Origin: Eubacteriales bacterium
GTDB lineage: Bacteria; Bacillota; Clostridia; Lachnospirales; Lachnospiraceae
Length of the DNA: 32,223 nt
Direction of reading: 5' to 3'
Assembly (NCBI GenBank): GCA_030536575.1
Contig: JAUNPS010000045.1
Span: 1-32,223, forward strand
The notes beneath the pieces were generated by a model. It did not search any database and was not told the DNA's origin. It saw nothing but the letters and a program-made list of their open reading frames with translations. The translations under genes and the position numbers were made by a program. Below, one piece after another: positions 1 to 7,507 of this stretch. Position 1 is the first letter of the stretch, and the number at the start of each line of letters is the position of its first letter.

Positions 1-60
1 TAATTCTTTTCGAATTTTTCAAGGATATGTCACTGTTCAGTTATCAAGGTTCTTTCTCAT
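1..60 (-). promoter_or_regulatory. rRNA operon leader (probable)
   Basis: Read on the minus strand, positions 53-35 give AGAACCTTGATAACTGAAC. This resembles the conserved (C)CTTTGAAAACTGAAC leader/antitermination motif found near rRNA genes in Firmicutes. It lies downstream of a strong promoter (89-117) and points off the left edge. The inference is the leader of an rRNA (or tRNA) operon whose structural genes begin outside the window. Confidence 0.6.
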
Positions 61-88
61 TTCTTTGCTCTCTTGCGACAGCTTTTAT

Positions 89-117
89 AATTTACCACAC
101 CTTTCTTCTTTTGTCAA
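89..117 (-). promoter_or_regulatory. Strong sigma-A promoter, probable rRNA operon promoter
   Basis: On the minus strand a perfect -35 TTGACA (117-112) is separated by exactly 17 bp from TAAATT (94-89), which overlaps a further TATAAA. An A/T-rich tract that could act as an UP element lies just upstream (about 120-140). Transcription would run leftward into the rRNA-like leader at 1-60. Nothing else in the window could be its target. Confidence 0.65.
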
Positions 118-156
118 CACCTTTTTTCAAATTTTTTAGACGTGGAGAATTACAAC

Positions 157-300
157 AGTTACTGTTCACTCGTACCTCGTTCCAGTAACAATTCACAGGC
201 TCATTTTAAGTTTTGCTTCGCAAAAGAGCCTGCTCACACCTGAATCACGTTCTTACGTACCTGAGCAGCGAAGTGCTCAGGTACTGTCTGAACAGTAACT
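157..300. repeat. MITE-like nested palindromic element
   Basis: A 144-bp non-coding unit is bounded by a perfect 12-bp inverted repeat, AGTTACTGTTCA (157-168) and TGAACAGTAACT (289-300). Inside are an 11-bp perfect hairpin, GTACCTGAGCA (257-267) with TGCTCAGGTAC (274-284), and a bulged hairpin, CAGGCTC (196-202) with GAGCCTG (226-232), enclosing TTTTGC-TTC-GCAAAA. It has no coding capacity. The architecture resembles a small non-autonomous palindromic element or a dispersed intergenic repeat. It separates the rRNA promoter from higA. No target-site duplication was identified. Confidence 0.5.
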
Positions 301-358
301 TACAACATCTACTACAAGAGGGTTTTCCTCATTTTCTCACACTCACTGCCTATATACT

Positions 359-655
359 TCACACTGCCTGACAAACTTTGATTTTAGCGATCTCATCTGC
401 CAGACTCACTTTCAGATTTCTAATATCAATATCATTTTGCATATCCAAAAAATACTTATCAGAAACCCCAAAAAACTTAGCCAGCCGCAGAGATGTATCT
501 GCAGTAATCTTCCTGCGGTCATGCAAAATATCCTGAACTCTTGACACCGGAACATGGATTTCCTGCGCCAGCTTATACGCTGAAATGTTCATCGGCTCCA
601 TGAATTCTTCCAGTAAAATTTCTCCTATTGTAGGAGTCGCAATATAATCAGCCAT
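359..655 (-). CDS. higA: HigA-family antitoxin (XRE helix-turn-helix)
   Basis: Small DNA-binding antitoxin of 98 residues with one XRE helix-turn-helix at about residues 20-75. It carries the HigA signature PTIGEILLEEFMEPMNISAY near the start, then SRVQDILHDRRKIT in the recognition helix region. In this family HigA neutralises the HigB mRNA interferase and represses the shared promoter. The start at 655 is chosen because GAGGAGG lies about 7 bases upstream and because family members begin here; an ATG at 733 would add 26 unrelated residues and overlap the end of higB. It lies downstream of the toxin gene, the usual toxin-first order for higBA, about 77 bases after it. Confidence 0.9.
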   Translation of the reverse strand: MADYIATPTIGEILLEEFMEPMNISAYKLAQEIHVPVSRVQDILHDRRKITADTSLRLAKFFGVSDKYFLDMQNDIDIRNLKVSLADEIAKIKVCQAV

Positions 656-732
656 TTGAAACCTCCTCTCTGCTCGGACAATAAGGGATTCCATAGTATG
701 TCTGCCTTCCGCTATAATATGCCTGGCCACCA

Positions 733-1014
733 CTAATGATAATCAACGATCTCAACATTAAAGAAATCATTCCCTTCAACATTAAAACACACCCGGTACT
801 GTCCATTAATTCTAATGCTGTATTGTCCAGCCCGGTCACCTTGTAAAAGTTCCAGACGATTCGCCGGCGGCACACGCAGATCCTCCAAACATCCTGCATT
901 ATCTATCATGATCAGCTTTCGTAATGCGATACGTTGTATTGACTGTGGCAGCTTCTTAGAAAAGATTTGATTGTAAACCTTCTCTGTTTCTTTATCCGCA
1001 AAGCTTTTTATCAT
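733..1014 (-). CDS. higB: HigB-family toxin (RelE-like mRNA interferase)
   Basis: Small basic protein of 93 residues from the RelE/HigB superfamily. It begins MIKSFADKETEKVY and carries the typical LEDLRVPPANRLE stretch, then a GQYSIRINGQYRVCF core with conserved R and Y residues and a VEIVDYH end. The family cleaves mRNA on the ribosome and is blocked by HigA. The start at 1014 follows the family; a longer frame from 1077 would run across the promoter and operator. No ribosome binding site precedes the ATG. The predicted transcription start falls on or next to the ATG, so the transcript may be leaderless. HigA, encoded next, has a strong ribosome binding site. Confidence 0.9.
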   Translation of the reverse strand: MIKSFADKETEKVYNQIFSKKLPQSIQRIALRKLIMIDNAGCLEDLRVPPANRLELLQGDRAGQYSIRINGQYRVCFNVEGNDFFNVEIVDYH

Positions 1015-1020
1015 GGCTTG

Positions 1021-1058
1021 ATTATACCCGTTTTCCGTGTATATGTCAAGCGGGTATA
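1021..1058 (-). promoter_or_regulatory. higBA promoter with HigA-type operator palindrome
   Basis: On the minus strand a fully consensus promoter is visible: TTGACA (1049-1044), 17-bp spacer, TATAAT (1026-1021). An 8-bp perfect inverted repeat, TATACCCG (1023-1030) and CGGGTATA (1051-1058), brackets it. One arm overlaps the -10 and the other flanks the -35. HigA bound there would block RNA polymerase, as expected for autoregulation. Only six bases separate the -10 from the higB ATG. Confidence 0.75.
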
Positions 1059-1080
1059 TGGTATTTCCACAACACACGCG

Positions 1081-1105
1081 AAAAAGCGGAAATCCCTACT
1101 TCCGC
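1081..1105 (-). terminator. Rho-independent terminator of the response regulator gene
   Basis: On the minus strand GCGGAA (1105-1100) pairs with TTCCGC (1091-1086), followed by TTTTTC. The stem includes the stop codon region of the response regulator gene, so it ends that transcript before the higBA operator. Confidence 0.65.
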
Positions 1106-2685
1106 CCCTTCCGCAAATCACTCCGATACTGCGCCGGCGTCGTATGATTCCGCTCCCGGAACACCTTCGTAAAATACGCCAGATTCGCATACCCCACCTG
1201 ATCCGCGATCTCCCCCACCGTCAGATCCGTCTCCTCCAGCAGCTTCGCCGCCTTCTCCATCCTGGCCCGCGTAATATACTCCGAAAGCTTCATCCCCATC
1301 TCCTGCTGAAAAATCCGCGACAGATAATCCGCGCTCATATACGCTTGTCCGGCCAATGTATTCCGGTTCAGCTCCTCTCCCAGGTGGCTGTCAATGTACC
1401 TCTTCGTCCGGCTGACCACCGACTCCTGACTCTCCGATTCTTCCAGGGAATTTCGCGCTTTCTCGATCACCGAACGGCTCCACTTCAGGAAATCCTCCAC
1501 CGTTCTCCCCCGGTACTGATACAGCGTCACCGCCGTCTCATCCTCCAAAAGCTGATGGGCCAGAAATCCCTTGTCCTCCAAAAACCCATAAAACGCCTGG
1601 GTAAAATCATGGCAGAGCTGATGCAGCACACCCCGGTCAATCCTCCGCTCATGGATCATCACCCGCAGGTCATGCTCGATCTCTTCCATCGCCTTATCGT
1701 ACTCCCGCCTGGCCAGCAGCCGCATCCACCCTTCGATATCCGGGCGGACATAGGGCAGCCGGGTATCCGCGTTTTCCATCCCATAGACGCCGGACCGCTC
1801 CGCTACATTATTGCCGTCCGCCTTCTCCAAAAGCTCATACTGAACGGCCAGTTCCCCCGGCTCCCGAAACTCTCCCACATAGCAGGAAAAGACAATCCCC
1901 AGCTCTTCCCGGCAGTTTTTGATAAAACGGCTGCAGTTTTCCAGCAGCGTCCGCCGGTACTCCTCCATTCCCTCCGCCTTTTCAACAATCGCCAGCAGCC
2001 GGTCCTCCCGGTACGCCGGAACCACCTGATTCCAGTCCTGGAAAACCGTTTTCTTCAATTCGTCTTTTAATTCTTCCGTCCGGTTCAGCCAGTTTCCCTG
2101 GGAGTCTCCCTTATGAATGCGAAACAGCACAGGCATACACAAATAATTTTCGTGGAACACCAGATGTTCTTTTGCCGCCTGCTCCCGGATCACCCGGCTG
2201 TCCGCGTCGATTTCCCGCTCCAGGACCCGCCGCCAGAACGTCCGCAGCCGATCCTTCTCCGCCGCAGTCCAGTATTCCATCCGCCGGTGGATTTCCCGCG
2301 TCTCCCTGGCCCTGTGAATCTGCTCCACTGCCTTTTGAAATACGTCATAGAGTTTCTGCTGCTCTATGGGTTTCAGCAGATAATCCAGCACCCCAAGCTC
2401 AATCGCCTGCTTCGCATAATTAAACTGCGCATAACTGGTCAGCAAAATGGTCACTGGCTTCCTTCCATGATCCCGAATCCATTCCAGCAAATCCAGCCCA
2501 CTTCCTTTCGGCATCTCCACATCCGTCAGGACAATCTCAATCTCGTGCTCTTCCAGCACCCGTATGGCCTGCTTCATACTATAAGCAGTAAAAACCTGAT
2601 CCACGCCCAGGGACTCCCAGTCTGTAGAGCAGCGCACGCCTTCGGCGCAATGTACTTCATCATCCACGATCAATACGCTTATCAT
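1096..2685 (-). CDS. YesN-type response regulator, receiver plus AraC HTH
   Basis: Cytoplasmic transcription factor of 529 residues. Residues 1-120 are a receiver domain with acidic D8/D9, phospho-acceptor D55 (in LTDVEMP), T83 and K105. A long linker follows. The last 100 residues are a double helix-turn-helix AraC domain ending in the signature IADQVGYANLAYFTKVFRE. The start at 2685 is chosen because GGAGGGAGGAAAG lies just upstream; an upstream ATG at 2739 adds 18 residues unlike the family. No histidine kinase gene is adjacent, so its partner is probably a YesM-like kinase elsewhere, possibly the one at 22116-23861. It lies 107 bases after the operon A isomerase gene and may be cotranscribed with that operon or control it. 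Confidence 0.9.
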   Translation of the reverse strand: MISVLIVDDEVHCAEGVRCSTDWESLGVDQVFTAYSMKQAIRVLEEHEIEIVLTDVEMPKGSGLDLLEWIRDHGRKPVTILLTSYAQFNYAKQAIELGVLDYLLKPIEQQKLYDVFQKAVEQIHRARETREIHRRMEYWTAAEKDRLRTFWRRVLEREIDADSRVIREQAAKEHLVFHENYLCMPVLFRIHKGDSQGNWLNRTEELKDELKKTVFQDWNQVVPAYREDRLLAIVEKAEGMEEYRRTLLENCSRFIKNCREELGIVFSCYVGEFREPGELAVQYELLEKADGNNVAERSGVYGMENADTRLPYVRPDIEGWMRLLARREYDKAMEEIEHDLRVMIHERRIDRGVLHQLCHDFTQAFYGFLEDKGFLAHQLLEDETAVTLYQYRGRTVEDFLKWSRSVIEKARNSLEESESQESVVSRTKRYIDSHLGEELNRNTLAGQAYMSADYLSRIFQQEMGMKLSEYITRARMEKAAKLLEETDLTVGEIADQVGYANLAYFTKVFRERNHTTPAQYRSDLRKGRK

Positions 2686-2740
2686 TTTTCTTTCCTCCCT
2701 CCGATGCAGTTTCTCCCTGAGCCGGGTATTTTTCAGCACG

Positions 2741-2778
2741 AAACAAGGGCAATTACCCTTTTGTAATCACCCTCGTTT
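2741..2778. repeat. Inverted repeat between operon A and the regulator gene
   Basis: The arms AAACAAGGGCAATTAC (2741-2756) and GTAATCACCCTCGTTT (2763-2778) are 16 bp long, with three positions that pair only as G-U in RNA, and a 6-base loop. No clear U-tract follows on the minus strand, so it is either a leaky terminator or processing site between operon A and the regulator gene, or an operator. Nothing else is visible between 2686 and 2792 apart from the ribosome binding site. Confidence 0.5.
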
Positions 2779-2792
2779 CCTTTCATTCTATT

Positions 2793-3707
2793 TTAAATCA
2801 CAAAATTTCTCAAATATTTTGTGCTCAGACGCACCGCATTCTTCGCATCCTCGATGGAACCTTCGAAAGCCTTGTCCTCCACCTCGATACAGGTATAGCC
2901 TTTATAACCGATATCGGTCAGCGCGGACACATATTTTCCCCAGTCCACATCACCCAGGCCCGGAAGTTTCGGGGACATGTACTGCAGCGGGGTCGCCATC
3001 ACGCCCACATCCGCCAGTTTGTCCGGATAAACCTTGATATCCTTGTAATGGACATGGAAAATCTTGTCTTTGAACTCATACAGCGGACGGATGTAGTCAA
3101 TCTGCTGCCAGATGAAGTGGGACGGGTCGTAATTGATTCCGAAATTGTCGTAATCCAGAATCTCGAACACCTGTCTCCAGATCGCCGGCGTGGTCATCAG
3201 GTTCTGTCCGCCCGGCCATTCGTCCTCGGTAAAGAGCATCGGGCAGTTTTCGATGGCTACCTTCACGCCTTTTTCTTTCGCGTGATCCAGGATCGGAGGC
3301 CAGATTTCCTTTACCAGTTCCAGGTTCTGGCTCACGGTCTTCTTCGGGTCTCTTCCCACGAAGGTCGTGATCATGTTGACGCCAAGTTTTGCGGAAGCAT
3401 CGATGAGTTTGTGCAGATGGGCAATGTAAGCGCTGCGCTTTTCCTCATCGGGATCCATTGTATTCGGATAGTAGGCCAGAGACGAGATCTCCACGCCCTT
3501 CTTTTTGCAGTATTCCTGAATCTCCTGGCAGCGCGCATCGTCCAGTTCATCCACATCGATATGGCTTACGCCCGCATACCGGCGCTCGGCTTTTCCTCTG
3601 GGCCAGCAGGCCACTTCCACACATTCCAGCCCGCATTCCGCCAGGAAATCAATCATTTCTTCAAAGCTCAATCCATCCAGGATTGCGCTGATCAATCCTA
3701 ATTTCAT
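2793..3707 (-). CDS. Sugar phosphate isomerase/epimerase-like TIM barrel protein
   Basis: Protein of 304 residues from the AP-endonuclease-2/xylose-isomerase-like TIM-barrel family. A divalent-metal site is visible: E153 in AIENCP, D194 and H197 in NYDPSH, H218/H220 in HVHYKD and E275 in CIEVED. The family includes sugar epimerases, keto-sugar isomerases, inosose dehydratase and metal-dependent lyases acting on 3-keto-glycosides; the exact reaction cannot be read from the sequence. AAGGAGGA lies at a good distance from the ATG. It is the last clear gene of operon A, 19 bases after a Gfo/Idh/MocA oxidoreductase gene. That pairing is typical of keto-sugar catabolism. No signal peptide, so cytoplasmic. 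Confidence 0.88.
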   Translation of the reverse strand: MKLGLISAILDGLSFEEMIDFLAECGLECVEVACWPRGKAERRYAGVSHIDVDELDDARCQEIQEYCKKKGVEISSLAYYPNTMDPDEEKRSAYIAHLHKLIDASAKLGVNMITTFVGRDPKKTVSQNLELVKEIWPPILDHAKEKGVKVAIENCPMLFTEDEWPGGQNLMTTPAIWRQVFEILDYDNFGINYDPSHFIWQQIDYIRPLYEFKDKIFHVHYKDIKVYPDKLADVGVMATPLQYMSPKLPGLGDVDWGKYVSALTDIGYKGYTCIEVEDKAFEGSIEDAKNAVRLSTKYLRNFVI

Positions 3708-3726
3708 CGGTTATCCTCCTTCTTGA

Positions 3727-4842
3727 TTAGAAGAATACTTCTTTTCCGGTTTCTGCCGCTTTATAGATGCCTTCCAGAATCTGCGTTACCACAAAGGCCT
3801 GTTCCGGTTTTACCAGGGGCTCCGTGTCATTCTTGATGGCGTTTAACCACTGCATGGCTTCTTTTACGCCGTCGGTCAGGGCCGGGCCGCTGAAGTAAGC
3901 GACTGCGCTTCCCGGAGAGCAATGCTCTTCCATCAGTTTTCCGTTATAGCCGCGGTTATATACCAGTTTGTCCTCTTTGTCTTTTACGCTCATACCGGAA
4001 CGGATTTCCGCACCTGCCTTGGTTCCGCAAAGGGTTGTCGCGGCTTCCTTCGCGCCCAGCATGTTCAGAGCCCAGGATGCTTCCAGGTAAATGGTTGCGC
4101 CGTTTTCCATTTTGATGAAACCGAATGCGGAGTCCTCTACCTCATAGGTCTTCGGATCCCAAGGCCCGAAAATGTTGCTCTCGGCGGCTTCTTCCAGATG
4201 GCCCAGTTTATAGAATACGGAACCGGAAACGGAAACGGGTTTGTAGTTGTCCATCATCCACAGGGTCATATCCAGCGCATGGGTTCCGATGTCGATCAGC
4301 GGACCGCCGCCCTGAAGAGCCTTGTTCGGGAATACGCCCCAGGTCGGAACTGCTCTGCGGCGCACGGCATGGGCTTTTGCAAAGTAAATATCGCCAAGTT
4401 CGCCAGCTTCGCAGGCTTTATGAAGGGCCTCAACTTCCGGACGGAAACGGTTCTGATAACCGATCGTAAATTTCTTTCCGGATTTTCTCCAGGCTGCCAG
4501 CATCTGGTTCGCTGCTTCGGTGCTGTGAGCCATGGGTTTCTCGCAGAGTACGTGTTTGCCGGCTTCGAAAGCTGCTACGGTAGCGGGTGCATGTACCACG
4601 TTCGGGGTCAGCACGTGTACCACGTCGATGGATTCATCTTTCAGCATTTCGTTGTAATCAGTGTAGGTCTTGGCGTCCGGCGTGCCGTACTCTTTGGCCG
4701 CTTTCACCGCGCGCTCTTCCACGATATCGCAGAATGCTACCATTTCGCAAAGCTCCGGCAGCGCCTGCAGGGACGGGAAATGCTTGTTAAAAGCGATTCC
4801 GCCGCAGCCGATAAATCCAATCTGTAATTTTCCGTCTTTCAT
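3727..4842 (-). CDS. Gfo/Idh/MocA family NAD(P)-dependent oxidoreductase
   Basis: Protein of 371 residues. An N-terminal Rossmann fold carries GFIGCGGIA at residues 9-17 and an acidic D39 at the end of the second strand. The family EKP motif is at 101-103 (K102 catalytic). The C-terminal half is the alpha/beta substrate domain with LIDIGTHALD, whose D and H match the family catalytic pair. Members oxidise or reduce a sugar hydroxyl or keto group using a nicotinamide cofactor. The start at 4842 is preferred over an ATG 15 bases upstream because GGAGG is correctly spaced only for the former. It lies between the GH140-like gene and the isomerase-like gene in operon A. Confidence 0.9.
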   Translation of the reverse strand: MKDGKLQIGFIGCGGIAFNKHFPSLQALPELCEMVAFCDIVEERAVKAAKEYGTPDAKTYTDYNEMLKDESIDVVHVLTPNVVHAPATVAAFEAGKHVLCEKPMAHSTEAANQMLAAWRKSGKKFTIGYQNRFRPEVEALHKACEAGELGDIYFAKAHAVRRRAVPTWGVFPNKALQGGGPLIDIGTHALDMTLWMMDNYKPVSVSGSVFYKLGHLEEAAESNIFGPWDPKTYEVEDSAFGFIKMENGATIYLEASWALNMLGAKEAATTLCGTKAGAEIRSGMSVKDKEDKLVYNRGYNGKLMEEHCSPGSAVAYFSGPALTDGVKEAMQWLNAIKNDTEPLVKPEQAFVVTQILEGIYKAAETGKEVFF

Positions 4843-4879
4843 GTTCGTATCCTCCATTTCATTTATTAAAAATTTATTT

Positions 4880-6286
4880 TTACCATTGAAATACTTTTTC
4901 TGCTTTGGTTTTTTCTTCGAATGAATAATATTCTTTATGCGGAACTGGATTTTCTTTCATTTCTTTCGAAGCAATCAAGATCCAATCCCGTTCGTTTCCC
5001 TGGGTGGGCGTCTCGATTTCCTTCCCGATCGTCCCTTTTCCTGTGGCGCAGCACGTTCCGGTTCTCGGATTATACCAGGTCAGATAGAGGTCTTCCCAGC
5101 CAAGGAGCTGGAAGTTTGGCTTCTGCCTGCCGCCTTTCGGGAAGTAGAGATAAACGCTGCTTCCGTCGGCCTTTTTACATGCCCGCACACCGTCCTGGGG
5201 ATCTTCCAGCAATTCCTGTGCCGGGACGCAGGTCTGAATCTGCGTGGCATCCAGGAATTCCCGCAGGAATTTCATCTGTCCGGAGCCTTCCGAATGGACG
5301 GCTTCGTACCAGGTATCGGGATGCATTTCATTGCGCTCCCGCTCGCTGATCATGCACCACACGGAAGCATGGCCGTAGGTGTAGCCGAATGCCCCGGCGA
5401 ATAGGCTCCAATATGCCCGTTTCCGTACCATCCAGGTTCCGTGGAACTCTGTAGTCACGGGCCAGTTGGTCGGCATTTTTTCGTAGGCGGGTTCGCCGTC
5501 CCAGACGGGTTTTGGCGGTTCCTTCTGATATTCTTCGTCGATCAGGCGGTCGTTGCGGGGCTGTTTTGTGTGGCCGGACTGTAACATGGTAAAACGAATC
5601 CAGGCTTCTTCCGGGCCCCAGTAGGAATAGGTGCTGCATTTCCCGGTTTCCATCTCGTAACAGGTGTGGTAGGTAATCAGCAATTCTTCCCAGGCCGGAT
5701 CGGCTTTTCGCGCATCCAGGTCTTTTCCGGTGACGCCTTTGGCCAGGCCTTCCGCCAGGGCACGCCAGACGTCCCGGTAGTCCACGCCTTTATGGATGGG
5801 CTGGCGGTCGCCGCCCAGGCACCAGAGGATGTTCGGACGTTTTCCGTAGCGGCGTCCGATCCATTCGCCGTAGCCTTTGGCGTTTGCCAGGGTGACGGTT
5901 TTCGGGAAGGTGTCTCCCCGCCAGTTGTCGCCCACGACCAGTTGGCCCCATACGGGGAGAAGCAGTACGTAGAATCCGTAGGCTTCCGCCCGGTCCAGGC
6001 ACCAGTCCAGCCAGGTGAAATAGGCTTCATTGGGTGTTTCCAGGTTCCCGTCCAGAAGGGCGGGGATTCCGGCGGGGTTCTGCATGCAGACGTCCCGTTC
6101 CGGGTCCAGGGCTACGATCTGAAGTACGGTAAAGCCCTGGCTTTTGCGTTTCTTCATATAATAATCGACGTCGTCCCATTTCAGGCGCTGGGGAAGTGTC
6201 CAGGCGGTATCCGCCAGCCAGGGAAACGGGGTTTTGTCGGGCAGTTCGAAGTATCTGCCGTTTTCTGAAATCTTCAGCCGTTCCAT
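4880..6286 (-). CDS. DUF4038 glycoside hydrolase, GH140 (apiosidase)-like
   Basis: Protein of 468 residues with the DUF4038 TIM barrel at about 10-350, followed by the small C-terminal beta domain often annotated as putative collagen-binding (about 380-468). Visible landmarks are PFPWLADTAW (20-29), LWCLGGDRQP (154-163; D160) and WDGEPAYE (262-269; E265), the likely acidic active-site residues by comparison with the family. Characterised relatives in GH140 release apiose from rhamnogalacturonan II; many homologues are untested, so the substrate is inferred only. The start at 6286 has AAGGA upstream; an upstream ATG at 6328 has none. No signal peptide, so it should act on imported fragments in the cytoplasm. 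It is gene 2 of operon A, between the two oxidoreductase genes. Confidence 0.85.
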   Translation of the reverse strand: MERLKISENGRYFELPDKTPFPWLADTAWTLPQRLKWDDVDYYMKKRKSQGFTVLQIVALDPERDVCMQNPAGIPALLDGNLETPNEAYFTWLDWCLDRAEAYGFYVLLLPVWGQLVVGDNWRGDTFPKTVTLANAKGYGEWIGRRYGKRPNILWCLGGDRQPIHKGVDYRDVWRALAEGLAKGVTGKDLDARKADPAWEELLITYHTCYEMETGKCSTYSYWGPEEAWIRFTMLQSGHTKQPRNDRLIDEEYQKEPPKPVWDGEPAYEKMPTNWPVTTEFHGTWMVRKRAYWSLFAGAFGYTYGHASVWCMISERERNEMHPDTWYEAVHSEGSGQMKFLREFLDATQIQTCVPAQELLEDPQDGVRACKKADGSSVYLYFPKGGRQKPNFQLLGWEDLYLTWYNPRTGTCCATGKGTIGKEIETPTQGNERDWILIASKEMKENPVPHKEYYSFEEKTKAEKVFQW

Positions 6287-6335
6287 TTCAGGTTCCTTTT
6301 CTGGGGAATTCTCCCCGTACATAGGCATTTATGGT

Positions 6336-7394
6336 TTATTCGAAATCTACGGATTTCCGAAGGGCCGCTGACTTCCGTGCAAGTTCCATGACCTGAAGTA
6401 CCCGGCGCACCTGTTCGGGTTTGACGACCAGTTCTTCTTCGCCGTTCAGGACACCCACCAGGTTGCGGAAGAAGTCGTTCCAGTCGTTGTGTTTCCGGTG
6501 GATTTCCGGAAGGGGTTCGGTGGAAACTACGTCTTCGGCTTTTACGGAGAAGGTGCGGGTGGGGCCTGCGTCAATGTTTTTGACGGTTTTCGGGAGGGAT
6601 TCCCGGAATTCTTTGGCCCGGTAAATGGCGCCTTCGTCGGCTTTGATGTTTTCGACGACCAGGGTGCCTGTGTCACCGGCTACGTACCAGCGGGGCAGTT
6701 TCTTTAACAGGAAGGTGCCCAGTTCGATTTCTGCGGCCAGGCCGTTGTCGAAGTAGAGCAAGATCCGGAAGTAGTCGTCTACGGATTTGTTTACGGCGCA
6801 TTTCATGTCGGCGCTGATCTGGGTGATTTTTCCGGGGATCAGGTCGAGCATCTGGTCGATCAGGTGGACGCCCCAGTCGTAGAGCATGCCGCCGCCGCAT
6901 TCGGGGTATTCGTGCCAGTCGTGCATGCGGCCGAAGACGCCGTAGTGACTGGATTTTATCATGTAGACATTGCCGAGGGCGTTTTCTTCCAGGACTTTCT
7001 TAACCGTGCAGTAGTCGCGGTCCCAGCGGCGGTTTTGGTCTACGGTGAAGAGGACGCCATTTTCCTGGGCGGCCTGGTACATTTCGTCAAATTGGGCGAC
7101 GTTCAGGGCACAGGGTTTTTCGACGATGATGTTCTTTTTGGCTTTGGCGGCGTCGATGGCGATGTCGCGGTGCAGGTGGTTGGGGACGGAGATCATGACC
7201 CATTCCACGTCCGGGTCTTTCAGGAGATCCTGGTAGGCCGAGTAGCGTTTCACGCCTGCCGGGGCTTCGGAAAGTTTTTCCGGGTCGGTGTCGCAGATTG
7301 CGGTGATTTCGACTTCGTCCAGGGTGCCGGCGTGGTTGTTGTGCCATTGGCCCATGAAGCCGTAGCCGATGATTCCGAGTTTGAGTTTTTTCAT
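6336..7394 (-). CDS. Gfo/Idh/MocA family oxidoreductase (second copy)
   Basis: First gene of operon A, 352 residues. The Rossmann motif GIIGYGFMG is at 7-15, acidic D35 ends the second strand, and EKP is at 92-94 with catalytic K93. The C-terminal domain has the YDWGVHLID motif with D and H in family positions. It is clearly diverged from the oxidoreductase at 3727-4842, so the pair is not a recent duplication, and two different oxidation or reduction steps are likely. GAGGATG precedes the ATG. The promoter lies at 7444-7507 and shares a distinctive upstream element with operon B. The coding strand here favours C-ending codons, unlike the genes at 1-3 kb. Confidence 0.9.
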   Translation of the reverse strand: MKKLKLGIIGYGFMGQWHNNHAGTLDEVEITAICDTDPEKLSEAPAGVKRYSAYQDLLKDPDVEWVMISVPNHLHRDIAIDAAKAKKNIIVEKPCALNVAQFDEMYQAAQENGVLFTVDQNRRWDRDYCTVKKVLEENALGNVYMIKSSHYGVFGRMHDWHEYPECGGGMLYDWGVHLIDQMLDLIPGKITQISADMKCAVNKSVDDYFRILLYFDNGLAAEIELGTFLLKKLPRWYVAGDTGTLVVENIKADEGAIYRAKEFRESLPKTVKNIDAGPTRTFSVKAEDVVSTEPLPEIHRKHNDWNDFFRNLVGVLNGEEELVVKPEQVRRVLQVMELARKSAALRKSVDFE

Positions 7395-7443
7395 CTTTCG
7401 TCATCCTCGCTTTCTTTGGGTTCGGTTCGTGTTTGATGATTGT

Positions 7444-7507
7444 ATTATAGCTTGGATGGTGGGTTGAGGCTATGGTTATTCTTTCGCAAAACTACGCATA
7501 TCTTTAC
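7444..7507 (-). promoter_or_regulatory. Operon A promoter with shared activator element
   Basis: On the minus strand the -10 TATAAT is at 7449-7444, with no recognisable -35. A 19-bp element, GTAAAGATATGCGTAGTTT (7507-7489), lies exactly 39 bases upstream of the -10, and CATAGC (7474-7469) overlaps the -35 position. Both blocks recur at the same spacing upstream of operon B (15896-15959). AAAGA is repeated 21 bp apart within the site, consistent with a dimeric AraC-type activator. Transcription should start near 7437, giving a leader of about 43 bases. Confidence 0.75.

Noticed and set aside
967-2070. Long plus-strand open frame (367 codons) opposite the response regulator gene
   Set aside because: It is the antisense shadow of a clear receiver/AraC gene, is rich in Pro, Arg, Leu and His, and has no ribosome binding site.
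6287-6328. Upstream ATG for the GH140-like gene
   Set aside because: It has no ribosome binding site and the added residues are not family-like; the ATG at 6286 has AAGGA upstream.
2793-7394. Identification of operon A as a standard DgpA/DgpBC C-deglycosidase operon
   Set aside because: No DUF6379 (DgpB-like) partner is visible, so only a looser analogy is justified.
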